Shown in pieces: positions 10,233-18,958 of a DNA stretch of 64,000 bases. Location of the stretch: positions 1 through 64,000 of the forward strand of contig JAEULA010000101.1 of the NCBI GenBank assembly GCA_016793165.1, given 5' to 3'. The position numbers were made by a program, and so were the translations under genes. The DNA comes from Alphaproteobacteria bacterium. Its GTDB lineage: Bacteria; Pseudomonadota; Alphaproteobacteria; CACIAM-22H2. Numbering within the stretch: position 1 is the stretch's first letter; each line of letters opens with the position of its first letter. The notes beneath the pieces were generated by a model that was given only the letters and a program-made list of their open reading frames with translations, was not told the origin of the DNA and searched no databases.

Positions 10233-10505
10233 ATGGCCAAGGAAGACCTGCTCGAATTCGACGGCGCCGTCATGGAAGTGCTTCCCGACGGCCGCTACCG
10301 CGTCCAGCTCGACAACGGGCACCAGATCGTCGCCTACACGGCGGGGCGCATGAAGAAGGCGCGCATCCGCACGCTGGCCGGCGACCGCGTGACGGTCGAG
10401 ATGACCCCCTACGACCTCGAGAAGGGGCGCGTCGTGTTCCGTCACAAGGACGAGCGCGCGGCGCCCCGTCCGCAGCAGCGCCCGAACAACTTCCGGCGGC
10501 GCTGA
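10233..10505 (+). CDS. infA: Translation initiation factor IF-1 with C-terminal extension
   Basis: A 90-residue S1/OB-fold protein starting MAKEDLLEFDGAVMEVLPDG, which matches IF-1 through the usual 72-residue core (MTPYDLEKGRVVFRHK). IF-1 occupies the ribosomal A site of the 30S subunit during initiation. The last 17 residues (DERAAPRPQQRPNNFRRR) are an arginine- and proline-rich extension not found in typical IF-1. The ribosome site ACGGAGGG is 6 bases from the ATG. Its position directly after a DEAD-box helicase suggests this may be a second, specialised IF-1 rather than the only copy; other copies cannot be checked here. Confidence 0.92.
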   Translation: MAKEDLLEFDGAVMEVLPDGRYRVQLDNGHQIVAYTAGRMKKARIRTLAGDRVTVEMTPYDLEKGRVVFRHKDERAAPRPQQRPNNFRRR

Positions 10506-10632
10506 GCCGCCGTCATCCGGGCGCGCTTGCGGTCGGCGGCGCCCTCCGGCGCCGGCCGTCGGGCGATCTCGACCCGATCGCCGGCAGCCGCTATCAAGGC
10601 ACGATCGTCAACCGGACCCGGAGCGCGGATCG

Positions 10633-11562
10633 ATGCCGACACCTCGTCTCGTCATCCATGGCGGCTGCGGCGCCATCCCCAAGGCGGAGATGACGCCGGC
10701 ACGCGCCGAGAGTTTCCGCGCCAGCCTCCGCGCGTCGTTGACCGCCGGCTGGACGGTGCTGGCGGCGGGCGGGTCGGCGCTCGATGCGGTGACCGCCGCG
10801 ATCGTCGTCATGGAGGACGACCCCAATTTCAACGCCGGGCACGGCTCGGCGTTCAACGACGAAGGCTTCCACGAGGTCGATGCCTCGATCATGGAGGGCC
10901 AGTCGCTGCTCGCCGGCGCGATCGCCGCGGCGCGCGAGATCCGCAATCCGATCAAGGTCGTCGCCGAGCTCGCGCGGCGCAATGCCGACCCGCTGATGCT
11001 GGCCGGCGCCGGCGCCGACGCCTGGGCGCGCGCCAACGGCTTCGCGATGGTCGACAACGGCTACTACTCGACGCAGTGGCGCCGCGAGGCGCTGGAGCAG
11101 ATCCGCCAGCGCGCCAAGGCCGGCACGCTCGCGGCGGCGCCGGAATCCGAGAAGCACGGCACCGTGGGCGCGGTGGCGCTGGATGCGGCCGGCCATCTCG
11201 CCGCCGGCACCTCGACGGGCGGCTATACCGGCAAGCTCGTCGGCCGCATCGGCGATTCGCCGATCATCGGCGCCGGGACCTGGGCCGACGACCGGACCTG
11301 CGCGATCTCGGCGACGGGCAAGGGCGAGTTCTTCATCCGCAAGGCCCTGGCGCACGAGATCCATGCCCGCATGCGCTGGGGCGGCCGATCGCTCGCCCAG
11401 GCCTGCGACGAGATGATCCACGGCGAACTCGACGGCTGGGCCGCGGGCGCGGGCCTGGTCGCCATCGACGCCCAGGGCAACTTCACGCTGCCGTTCAACA
11501 CCGAGGGCATGTATCGCGGCCACGCGAGCGCCGCGGGCGTCGAGGTCGACATCTACCGCTGA
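10633..11562 (+). CDS. iaaA: Isoaspartyl peptidase/L-asparaginase (plant-type Ntn hydrolase)
   Basis: A 309-residue Ntn-hydrolase precursor. It begins with the typical MPTPRLVIHGGCGAIPK and contains NFNAGHGSAFN. The autoproteolytic site is EKHGTVGAVALD, which makes Thr177 the N-terminal nucleophile of the beta subunit after self-cleavage; GTSTGGYTGKLVGRIGDSPI follows as in characterised members. The enzyme removes isoaspartyl residues from damaged peptides and hydrolyses asparagine. The gene is monocistronic in appearance and its end overlaps by ten bases the end of the convergent caspase-like gene. Confidence 0.93.
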   Translation: MPTPRLVIHGGCGAIPKAEMTPARAESFRASLRASLTAGWTVLAAGGSALDAVTAAIVVMEDDPNFNAGHGSAFNDEGFHEVDASIMEGQSLLAGAIAAAREIRNPIKVVAELARRNADPLMLAGAGADAWARANGFAMVDNGYYSTQWRREALEQIRQRAKAGTLAAAPESEKHGTVGAVALDAAGHLAAGTSTGGYTGKLVGRIGDSPIIGAGTWADDRTCAISATGKGEFFIRKALAHEIHARMRWGGRSLAQACDEMIHGELDGWAAGAGLVAIDAQGNFTLPFNTEGMYRGHASAAGVEVDIYR

Positions 11563-12542
11563 GCCGGGTCGACGCGGCGTTCGCGGCGGCTGAGTCCGAG
11601 CGCACCGAGGCCGGCCGCGAGCAGCGCCAGGCTCGCCGGCGCCGGGACCGGCGTTTCCGCCACCCGCGTGCAAACGTCGTCCGCTGGCCCGCAGCCGATG
11701 CTGCCGGCATAGAGTGATTGCGCCGTCGACTCGGGCGGCGCGTCGCAGCCGGTCTCGTCGCAGCGCGTCAGGCCGCTGCGCGTGTACGCGCGGGCGTAGT
11801 CGCCTGCCTCCTCGGTCGTCACCGTGCCGTCCTTGTTCTTGTCGGCCTTGTAGTTGTCGCCGTCCTTCTTGAGGCCGTCGGCGATGCGGCCCGTCATGCC
11901 CCCGGTGCAGGTCGGCGTCTCGGGCGTCGTCGAGGCGATGAACGCGAGATGCGCGCCGGCGGCGACGTCGCCGGCGGCCCCCTTCTGCGTCACGCTGCCG
12001 AGATCGTTCGCGCCGCCGAAGAACGAGTAGGAGTGGCAGCTGTCGAGGATGACGCTCATCGTGACGCTGCTGGTGAAGCCGCTCAGCAGCGTGGCGAGCT
12101 CGTCGTCCGTCATCCGGTCCGCGGCGCCCGCCGCGGTGTTGCCGATGCGGATGTGGTTGTCGCTGGCATTGGTCTCGCCGGCCTCGGCGGCGTCGGGGAA
12201 GAGCGAGTCGCCGCCGTGCCCGGCGAAATAGAAGACGATCTCGTCGCCGGACTTCGAGTCCGTCTTGAGCTTGGTGACGCAGTCGGTGATGCCGGCGCGG
12301 CTGCCGTTCTTCAGCTTGGTGATGTTCGCGTCGGGCCACGAGCCGGTGCCGGCGAGGGCGCCGGTGATCGTGTCGACGTCGCCGTCGAACTCGCCGTTCG
12401 CCGTGCCGTCGAGGCTCGGTCCGGATGCGAAGCAGCCGCGGAAGACGGTCGCCGCTGCGGGCTCGGACAGCAGCGACCAGGCGCCGATGGCGAATGCGGC
12501 CGTCGCGAGGGTGGCGGCGGTCCGGCGATGCGAATGAATCAC
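11553..12542 (-). CDS. Secreted caspase-like (C14) protein with EF-hand loop and PEP-CTERM anchor
   Basis: A 329-residue protein. A GTG start at 12542 is preceded by AGGGAGG and followed by a signal peptide (TAATLATAAFAIGAWSLL...AAA). The caspase fold catalytic pair is visible: His109 in FYFAGHGG and Cys169 in VILDSCHS. A canonical EF-hand loop, DKNKDGTVTTEE, occupies residues 234-245, with calcium ligands at positions 1, 3, 5, 7, 9 and 12. The C-terminus has a PEP-CTERM-type sorting signal: VPAPASLALLAAGLGALGL followed by SRRERR, normally cut by an exosortase for surface display. Several cysteines in the last third (C212, C261, C266, C284, C291) could form disulfides. A calcium-responsive extracellular peptidase is inferred. 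No exosortase gene lies in the window. Confidence 0.85.
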   Translation of the reverse strand: MIHSHRRTAATLATAAFAIGAWSLLSEPAAATVFRGCFASGPSLDGTANGEFDGDVDTITGALAGTGSWPDANITKLKNGSRAGITDCVTKLKTDSKSGDEIVFYFAGHGGDSLFPDAAEAGETNASDNHIRIGNTAAGAADRMTDDELATLLSGFTSSVTMSVILDSCHSYSFFGGANDLGSVTQKGAAGDVAAGAHLAFIASTTPETPTCTGGMTGRIADGLKKDGDNYKADKNKDGTVTTEEAGDYARAYTRSGLTRCDETGCDAPPESTAQSLYAGSIGCGPADDVCTRVAETPVPAPASLALLAAGLGALGLSRRERRVDPAQR

Positions 12543-12955
12543 GGCAGGCCTCCCTGTCGCCCGGGTTGGCGGCACAAGGGCATCGACCGCCGGAGCAAGG
12601 CGCAATTCCGGCGGCTGCCCGTTGGCTCGGCACGCGGGCATCGTTGGATTGTCGTTGCTTGTCGGGCGCGGTCGGCGGCGCTGTCGCCCCGCGACATCGG
12701 TCCGCGTCGCGGGCGCGTGTCGGCACGCGCTACCTGGAGTCGAGCAAGCGTCGTGCCAGTGTTGCGATTCGAGGCTGATCAAGACCTTGTCCCGCGACGC
12801 CGGCAACCTTGTCGGAATCATTGCCAGGCGGAGACTGCCGCGACGTGCGAAGTGCGGAGGCGAAGCCCTTGGATTCGCGATCGCTCCGGACGTGATCCCG
12901 TCGCCGGTGGATCGCGACCGGCAGCGTCGAGATTCCTGACAATCCGTTCCGGGAT
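12543..12955. other. 413-base interval without a convincing gene
   Basis: This lies between the caspase-like gene and the first HtrA-type protease gene, both on the minus strand. It holds the ribosome site and presumably the promoter of the caspase-like gene next to 12543. Small open frames on both strands (12622-12939 plus, 12730-12942 minus) have no recognisable domain, no good ribosome site and arginine-rich shadow composition. No repeat or RNA signature was recognised. Confidence 0.6.
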
Positions 12956-14047
12956 TCAGCGCTCCGGCAGGCGTCCGGTCGTGACGGGGACCGCCACCTC
13001 CTGCCCGCGGCGCAGCAGCGTCAGCATCACGTCGGTCCCCGGGCGGAGCGCCGCGATCGTGCGCGGCACGTCGCGCACCTGGTCGATCCGACGACCGTTC
13101 ACCGCGACGATGATGTCGCCCTGCCGGAGTCCGGCGCGCGCCGCCGGGCTGCTGGTCTCGACTGCGGCGATGATGACGCCGTCGACGTCGCCCTTGAGGC
13201 CGAGGCCATTTGCGATCTCCGGCGTGATGTCCTGGATGTTCACGCCGATCCAGCCGCGCTCGATGCGGCCGTTGCGCACGAGTTCGTCGACGATCTGGCG
13301 CGCGAGGTTCGAGGGAATGGCGAAGCCGATGCCGACGCTGCCGCCGGTGGGCGAGTAGATCGCCGTGTTCACCCCGACGACCTCGCCGTCCATGTTGAAG
13401 GACGGGCCGCCCGAATTGCCCTGGTTGATCGGGGCGTCGAGCTGCAGGAAGTCGTCGTAGGGCCCGGCGTGGAGATCGCGGCCGCGCGCCGAGACGATGC
13501 CCGCGGTGACGGTGCCGCCGAGCCCGAAGGGATTGCCGACGGCGAGGACCCAGTCGCCGACATCGATGCGGTCGGAGTCGCCCCATCGCACGAAGGGCAG
13601 CTTCTCCTCGGTCTTGAGCTTGAGCACGGCGATGTCGGTCTTGTCGTCGCGGCCGAGGAGCTGCGCCGGCAGCGTGCGGCCGTTGTTCATGATCGCCGAG
13701 ATCTCGCGCGCGCCCTCGACGACGTGGTTGTTCGTGACCGTGATCCCGCTCGACTCGATGATGAACCCGGAGCCGAGCGAGGTGGCGCGCTGCGCCGCCT
13801 GCGGCCGGCGCGTCTGGCCGAAGCGTCGCGCCATCTCCTCGAGCTGGCCGCGCGCATCGCCGCGCTGGGCCGTGGCCGGGACGTCGCGCACCGCCGCGAT
13901 GTTCACGACCGCGGGGACGACCTGCCTGGCGAGCGGGGCGAAGCTGTCCGGGCCGCTGCGCGCGCGACCCGGGCGCGGCACGACGAGCGGGGCGACGGCG
14001 CCGAGACCCAGGGCGAGCACGGCGCGGCGATGAAGGCGGGTCGTCAT
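12956..14047 (-). CDS. HtrA-type trypsin-like serine protease, one PDZ domain
   Basis: A 363-residue periplasmic protease of the Deg/HtrA family. The N-terminus (LHRRAVLALGLGAVAPLVVP) is an export signal with a twin-arginine-like pair. The protease domain carries the triad His108 (TNNHVV), Asp138 (DKTDIAVLK) and Ser212 (GNSGGPSF). A single PDZ domain follows (WIGVNIQDITPEI through AGLRQGDIIVAVNG). The family degrades or refolds misfolded envelope proteins. It is followed in tandem by a closely related two-PDZ paralogue just upstream (14193-15650): both mature regions open with SGPDSFAPLA and share long identical stretches, so they arose by duplication with loss or gain of one PDZ domain. Confidence 0.92.
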   Translation of the reverse strand: MTTRLHRRAVLALGLGAVAPLVVPRPGRARSGPDSFAPLARQVVPAVVNIAAVRDVPATAQRGDARGQLEEMARRFGQTRRPQAAQRATSLGSGFIIESSGITVTNNHVVEGAREISAIMNNGRTLPAQLLGRDDKTDIAVLKLKTEEKLPFVRWGDSDRIDVGDWVLAVGNPFGLGGTVTAGIVSARGRDLHAGPYDDFLQLDAPINQGNSGGPSFNMDGEVVGVNTAIYSPTGGSVGIGFAIPSNLARQIVDELVRNGRIERGWIGVNIQDITPEIANGLGLKGDVDGVIIAAVETSSPAARAGLRQGDIIVAVNGRRIDQVRDVPRTIAALRPGTDVMLTLLRRGQEVAVPVTTGRLPER

Positions 14048-14192
14048 TACGGTCCTCCGGACGGGGACCGGGAAGATAGGCGACCGGCGCGGCGACGGAA
14101 GGGGTCTCCCTTCCGCCGCCGTGCCGATCGCCCGTCATGTGGCGGTCCGAGCGGCCCGGCGCCCCGGGGCCGTCCGGTGCCTGGCGGCCGCC

Positions 14193-15650
14193 TCAGCTGC
14201 TGACGCGCGGCAGCTTCACGGCGACGAACTGCTCCATGCCGTGACGCGCGACGAGCAGGACGATGCTGTCCCGGCGCTCGGCGCGGGCGGCGCCGAAGGC
14301 GCGCTCGACCTCGGCCGGCAGCGAGACCGCGCCGCCGCCGATCTCGACGATCACGTCGCCGACCGCGATCCCTGCGAGTTCGGCCTCGGAGCCGTCCTTC
14401 ACGTCGGCCACGATCACCCCGTGCGCCGTCGGCGCGAGACGGAGCTGCTGGCGAAGCTCCGGCGTCAGCGGCGCCAGCGCGAGACCGACCGGCTCCACCG
14501 CGCGCGGTGCCGGGGGGACCGGCGTCGCCTCGGCGCGGCTCGCGCTCGGCGTCGCGCCGATCGCCAGCGGCAGCGTCATCGAGGCGCCGCGCCGCCGGAT
14601 CTCGACCATCGCCTTGGTGCCGGGCTTCATCCCCGCGATGAGGCGCGGGAGGTCGCGCAGCCGCGTGACCTTCGTGCCGTCGACGGCGACGATCACGTCG
14701 CCCTGGCGCAGGCCGGCCTTGGCGGCCGGGCCGCTCGGATCGAGCTGCGCGACGAGCGCGCCCTCCTGGTCGGTCGGCAGGCCGAGGCCGAAGGCGATCT
14801 CCGGCGTCAGCGGCTGCACCGACACCCCGATCCAGCCGCGCTCGATGCGGCCGTCGCGGCGCAGCGCCTCGATCACCGGCTTGGCGATGCCGGCGGGGAT
14901 GGCGAAGCCGATCCCGACGCTGCCTCCGTTGGGCGAGTAGATCGCCGTGTTCACGCCGATCACCTCGCCGGCCATGTTGAAGGACGGGCCGCCCGAATTG
15001 CCCTGGTTGATCGGCGCGTCGAGCTGGAGGAAGTCGTCGAAGGGTCCGGACTGGATGTCGCGGCCGCGCGCCGAGACGATGCCCGCCGTCACGGTGCCGC
15101 CGAGGCCGAACGGATTGCCGACGGCGAGGACCCAGTCGCCGACCTCGATGCGGTCGGAATCCCCCCATCGCACCGCGGGCAGCGGCGTGTCGGATTCGAC
15201 CTTGATCAGCGCGAGGTCGGTCTTGTCGTCGCGTCCGACGAGGCGCGCCTTGAGCTGCTTGCCGTCGCTGAACGTCACGGCGATGTCCGACGCCTCGCCG
15301 ACGACGTGGTTGTTGGTCACGACATAGCCGCTGGGGTCGATGACGAAGCCGGACCCCTGGCCGGTGACGCGGCGCGCAGGCCCGTTCTCGCGCGGCATGT
15401 AGCGCCGCATGAACTGGTCCCAGGGCGAGCCCGGCGGGAAGGGCGAGGGCGGCGTCTCGGCCGTCGCCTGGACGTCGCGCACGACGGCGATGTTCACGAC
15501 CGCGGGGGACACCTGCTTGGCGAGCGGCGCGAAGCTGTCGGGGCCGCTCCGGGCGTAGGCCGGCGGCAGCGCGAAGGTGAAGGCGAGGACGGCTGCAGCG
15601 GCCCAGGCTGCCACACGCTGGGGCTGCGGAAGGGGATGAGCGCTGAGCAT
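14193..15650 (-). CDS. HtrA/DegQ-type serine protease, two PDZ domains
   Basis: A 485-residue Do-like protease. A hydrophobic signal (AAWAAAAVLAFTFALPPAYA) precedes the mature start SGPDSFAPLAK. The triad is His115 (TNNHVV), Asp145 (DKTDLALIK) and Ser219 (GNSGGPSF). PDZ1 begins near WIGVSVQPLTPE and PDZ2 near PVGLALAPLTPELRQ, ending with an EFVAVKLPRVSS tail. It is the upstream member of a tandem pair with the shorter protease at 12956-14047, separated by 145 bases. A CTAG-centred sequence about 70 bases upstream (15722-15725) may belong to the promoter. A third homologue, in the hflKC cluster, is more canonical DegP. Confidence 0.92.
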   Translation of the reverse strand: MLSAHPLPQPQRVAAWAAAAVLAFTFALPPAYARSGPDSFAPLAKQVSPAVVNIAVVRDVQATAETPPSPFPPGSPWDQFMRRYMPRENGPARRVTGQGSGFVIDPSGYVVTNNHVVGEASDIAVTFSDGKQLKARLVGRDDKTDLALIKVESDTPLPAVRWGDSDRIEVGDWVLAVGNPFGLGGTVTAGIVSARGRDIQSGPFDDFLQLDAPINQGNSGGPSFNMAGEVIGVNTAIYSPNGGSVGIGFAIPAGIAKPVIEALRRDGRIERGWIGVSVQPLTPEIAFGLGLPTDQEGALVAQLDPSGPAAKAGLRQGDVIVAVDGTKVTRLRDLPRLIAGMKPGTKAMVEIRRRGASMTLPLAIGATPSASRAEATPVPPAPRAVEPVGLALAPLTPELRQQLRLAPTAHGVIVADVKDGSEAELAGIAVGDVIVEIGGGAVSLPAEVERAFGAARAERRDSIVLLVARHGMEQFVAVKLPRVSS

Positions 15651-15780
15651 CGTGATCTCCTGTCGAATGTCGCTTGGGGATCGGCCGGCCGCGCGGGGCC
15701 GGCCTCGTCCGATGCGGACATCTAGGGAGGTGTTTGGGCGATCCTATGGAGAAGGCGTGGAGGCTCGGCCAGGATGTCGC

Positions 15781-16194
15781 CTAGTTTCCGCCCGAATCTC
15801 GCGCGGCCTGGCGATTGCGCTTCGCCTTCGGCCGCGGCCGCGGTTTGCGGCCGGAGGAGCCCCGCGCCGCCCCGGCGCGGGCTACGGCCCAGGCGCCGGC
15901 GACGATCGCGCGCAGCATCTCCTCGTCGTCCAGCGCCGCCGCCGGCGCGTCCCAATAGGACATCGCCATCGCCTTGCCCTTGGCCGTGTACACGAACGGC
16001 TTGCAGCCGGCCTCGATGAAGGCTGCGCGGTTCGCAGCACCGACCTTGAGGTAGAGGGCGTCGTCCAGGACGAATCCGAACATCGTGCCGTCGCGGAACA
16101 GCCCCGCGGCGCCGAACATCCGGCGCACGGAGACCGAGCCCCAGGGGCGCAGGGCGTCGCGCACGAAGGCCAGAAAGCTGTCGTCATCGCGCAT
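15781..16194 (-). CDS. TfoX N-terminal domain protein
   Basis: A 137-residue protein. Residues 1-105 match the TfoX/Sxy N-terminal domain: DDSFLAFVRDALRPWGSVSVRRMFGAAGLFRDGTMF, then LYLKVG and PFVYTAKGKAMAMSYWDAPAAALDD. The tail is a basic, low-complexity stretch (GRKPRPRPKAKRNRQ). In gamma-proteobacteria TfoX regulates competence; the isolated N-terminal domain is common in alphaproteobacteria and its function is not known. It is divergent from the DMT transporter gene, with 46 bases between starts. Confidence 0.85.
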   Translation of the reverse strand: MRDDDSFLAFVRDALRPWGSVSVRRMFGAAGLFRDGTMFGFVLDDALYLKVGAANRAAFIEAGCKPFVYTAKGKAMAMSYWDAPAAALDDEEMLRAIVAGAWAVARAGAARGSSGRKPRPRPKAKRNRQAARDSGGN

Positions 16195-16240
16195 GCCCGT
16201 CTCCTAGGTTTCGAGCCGTGATGCGGAGGGAAGCGCGATC

Positions 16241-17131
16241 GTGACGCAAGCGGGCGGCGTGTGGAACGGCCTGTCGGGAAATCTGCGCGGGGCGCTGATC
16301 CTGGCGCTGTCGGCGCTCGTGCTCACCGGCGAGACGGTGCTGCTGCGCTACATGTCGAGCGAGGTGCCGGTCGCGGTCTACACGCTGGCGCGCGCGCTCG
16401 CGCAGCTGGGGCTCGGCGCCCTGCTCGTGCTGTCGCTCGGGCAGGGCTGGCGCGGCGCTCGCACGCAGCGCATCGGGTTGCAGCTTTTCCGCGGCGTGTC
16501 GAGCCTGGTGAGCTGGCAGCTCTACTACTTCTCGTTCCGCGTGCTCGACTTCGCGATCGCGACGACGCTGAACTTCACGACCGCTCTGTACGTGGCGCTG
16601 CTCGCCGGCCCGATCATGAAGGAGCGCGTCGGGCCGTGGCGGTGGGCGGCGACGGCGCTGGGCTTCGTCGGCGTGCTGCTCGTCGTCCGGCCCGGCGCGG
16701 CGGGCTCGGCGATCGGGCTGATCGCGGGATTGGGAAGCGCCTTGTGCGGCGTGGCGATCGTCTTCTCCAACCGCTCGCTCGGGCTGAGCGACCGCGCCGA
16801 GACGACCATGTTCTGGGTCGGCGTGGTGACGACGCTGGGCGCGCTGCCGCCGGCGATCGCGGCGTGGCGCCTTCCCGCGGCCGGCGACGCGCTCCTCGTC
16901 GCCGGCGGTGCGACGATCGGGGCCGCCGGTCTGTGGCTGATCCTGATCGCCTATCGCCTGGGGGAGGCGTCGGCGCTTGCGCCGATCCCCTATCTGCGGC
17001 TGGTCTTCGCGGCGCTGGCCGGCTGGGCGCTGTTCGCCGAGCGCCCGGACGCGTGGACGATCGCGGGCTGCGCGACGATCGCGGCAAGCGCGATCCTCCT
17101 CGCCCGCGCGGAGAGCCGGAAGCCCCGGTGA
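16241..17131 (+). CDS. EamA/DMT-superfamily transporter
   Basis: A 296-residue integral membrane protein with about ten hydrophobic segments arranged as two EamA repeats, the first starting at GALILALSALVLTGETVLLRYM and the second near GLIAGLGSALCGVAIVF. Such drug/metabolite transporters export amino acids, nucleosides or other metabolites; the substrate is not readable. The GTG start at 16241 has an AGGGAAG site upstream. A CCTAGG sequence at 16203-16208 lies in the short divergent promoter region shared with the TfoX gene. The downstream deacylase gene follows after 60 bases on the same strand. Confidence 0.88.
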   Translation: MTQAGGVWNGLSGNLRGALILALSALVLTGETVLLRYMSSEVPVAVYTLARALAQLGLGALLVLSLGQGWRGARTQRIGLQLFRGVSSLVSWQLYYFSFRVLDFAIATTLNFTTALYVALLAGPIMKERVGPWRWAATALGFVGVLLVVRPGAAGSAIGLIAGLGSALCGVAIVFSNRSLGLSDRAETTMFWVGVVTTLGALPPAIAAWRLPAAGDALLVAGGATIGAAGLWLILIAYRLGEASALAPIPYLRLVFAALAGWALFAERPDAWTIAGCATIAASAILLARAESRKPR

Positions 17132-17191
17132 CAGCGCGGCGGCGCGCGACTAGCGTGCGGCGCCAACGCAGACGGACTTCGAGGACGCGCC

Positions 17192-18871
17192 ATGAACGAC
17201 CTGCTCATCCGCAACGCGATGCTGCTCGACGGCACCGGCGCGCCACCGCGCCGCGGCGACGTCGCGGTGAGCGGCGGGCGCATCGCCGCCATCGGCACGG
17301 GCCTGGGCGCGGCGCGCGAGACGATCGACGCCGAGGGCCTCGCGCTGATGCCCGGCATCATCGACGGCCATACGCATTACGACGCGCAGCTGACCTGGGA
17401 TCCCTGGGCCGACCCGTCGCCCGCGCTCGGCGTGACCACGGTGGTCATCGGTAATTGCGGCTTCTGCATCGCGCCGTGCAAGCCGGGCGACCGCGACCTG
17501 ACCATGCGCAACCTCACCCAGGTCGAGGGCATGTCGCTCGAGGCGCTGCGCACCGGCATCCGCTGGGAGTTCGAGAGTTTCCCCGAGTATCTCGCGATGC
17601 TCGAGCGCAACGGCGTGGTGCCGAACGTCGTCGCCTTCGCGGGGCACTCCTCGATCCGCACCTTCGTGATGGGCGCGGAGGCGAGCCGGCGTCCGGCGAC
17701 CGACGCCGAGATCGAGCGGATGGCGGCGATCGTGCGCGAGTCGATCGCGGCCGGCGCGGTCGGGCTCGGCTCCTCGACCAACGAGCCGCACAACGGCGAA
17801 GGCGGCATCCCGATGCCCTCGCGCCTCGCCGACGAGCGCGAGTTCAAGGCGCTGCTCGGCGCGATGCGCGACGCCGGCCGCGGCATCTTCATGCTGACCA
17901 AGGGCCGCACCACGACCGTGCCCTGGCTCGAGAACCTCTCGGCCGAGACGGGACGCTCGATCATCATCGCGGCGATGTTCCACTCGAACACCGCGCCGAC
18001 GCGCGTGTTCGACGAGGTCGCGGCGATGAAGGCGGCGCAGGCGCGCGGCCGCGAGCTGATCCCGCAGATCTCGTGCTGCGCGCTGACGATGGAGTTCAAG
18101 CTCAAGTCGGCCTACGTCTTCGAGGACAATCCGACCTGGAAGCGCACGATGACGACGCCGCCGGACGCGGTGCCGGCGCTGCTCGCCGATCGCGCGTTCC
18201 GTGACGGCGTGAAGGCCGACTTCGTCGAGGGCAAGGGACGCCGGCTGTTCAACAGCGAGTGGGACCGACTGTTCGTGCGCGAGGTGCGCGAGCCGCAGCA
18301 TCGTCCGCTCGAGGGCCAGTCGATCGCGGCGCTCGCCGCCGCCGCGAACAAGCATCCCGTCGACTGGATGCTCGACTTCGCGCTGGAGGAGGGGCTCGAG
18401 ACGCTGTTCATCGCCGAGCTGCTCAACAGCGATCCCGACGCCGTCGGCAGGCTGATCAACGAGGAGAGCGCGCATGTCTCGCTGTCCGACGCCGGCGCGC
18501 ATCTGACCTTCTTCTGCGATGCCGATTTCGGCCTCTACCTGCTGGGCCATTGGTCGCGCGACCGCGGCACGCTGCCGCTCGAGGCCGCCGTGCACAAGCT
18601 GACCGGCCATCCCGCGCGGCTGTTCGGCCTGCGCGACCGCGGTGTGCTCAAGCCCGGCGCCGCCGCCGACCTCCTGCTCTTCGACCCGAAGACCGTCGGC
18701 CGCGGCAAGCGCGAGCGCACCTACGACCTGCCCGCCGGCGCCTCGCGCCTCGTCGCGCAGGCCAAGGGCGTCCACGGCGTCTGGATCAACGGCCGCCGCG
18801 TCGTCGACGCCAAGGGTCCGATCGCGATCGACGACCGCCCGGGCAAGGTGCTGCGCGAATTCGCGGTGTGA
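17192..18871 (+). CDS. N-acyl-D-amino-acid deacylase family amidohydrolase
   Basis: A 559-residue amidohydrolase of the D-aminoacylase type. It begins MNDLLIRNAMLLDGTG and carries the metal-binding HTHYDAQ motif after LMPGIIDG. The substrate-pocket cysteine region VVIGNCGFCIAP and the late-domain DAGAHLTFFCD and TGHPARLFGLRDRG segments are typical. These zinc enzymes remove acyl groups from N-acyl-D-amino acids or related imides. It follows a DMT transporter on the same strand, which might export or import the substrate or product. A CTAG-type motif (17150-17153) lies 40 bases upstream, so it may have its own promoter. Confidence 0.9.
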   Translation: MNDLLIRNAMLLDGTGAPPRRGDVAVSGGRIAAIGTGLGAARETIDAEGLALMPGIIDGHTHYDAQLTWDPWADPSPALGVTTVVIGNCGFCIAPCKPGDRDLTMRNLTQVEGMSLEALRTGIRWEFESFPEYLAMLERNGVVPNVVAFAGHSSIRTFVMGAEASRRPATDAEIERMAAIVRESIAAGAVGLGSSTNEPHNGEGGIPMPSRLADEREFKALLGAMRDAGRGIFMLTKGRTTTVPWLENLSAETGRSIIIAAMFHSNTAPTRVFDEVAAMKAAQARGRELIPQISCCALTMEFKLKSAYVFEDNPTWKRTMTTPPDAVPALLADRAFRDGVKADFVEGKGRRLFNSEWDRLFVREVREPQHRPLEGQSIAALAAAANKHPVDWMLDFALEEGLETLFIAELLNSDPDAVGRLINEESAHVSLSDAGAHLTFFCDADFGLYLLGHWSRDRGTLPLEAAVHKLTGHPARLFGLRDRGVLKPGAAADLLLFDPKTVGRGKRERTYDLPAGASRLVAQAKGVHGVWINGRRVVDAKGPIAIDDRPGKVLREFAV

Positions 18872-18958
18872 CGGGCGACGAACCCCGCGCCCGGGACGCG
18901 GCGCGTCGCTCGTCGCGCGAGGGCCGATCGCGCGCCGCGGGGTCGGCGCGCGGAACTG

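Noticed and set aside
12622..12942. Short open frames in the 413-base gap
   Set aside because: No ribosome site, no domain and arginine-rich composition; treated as non-coding.
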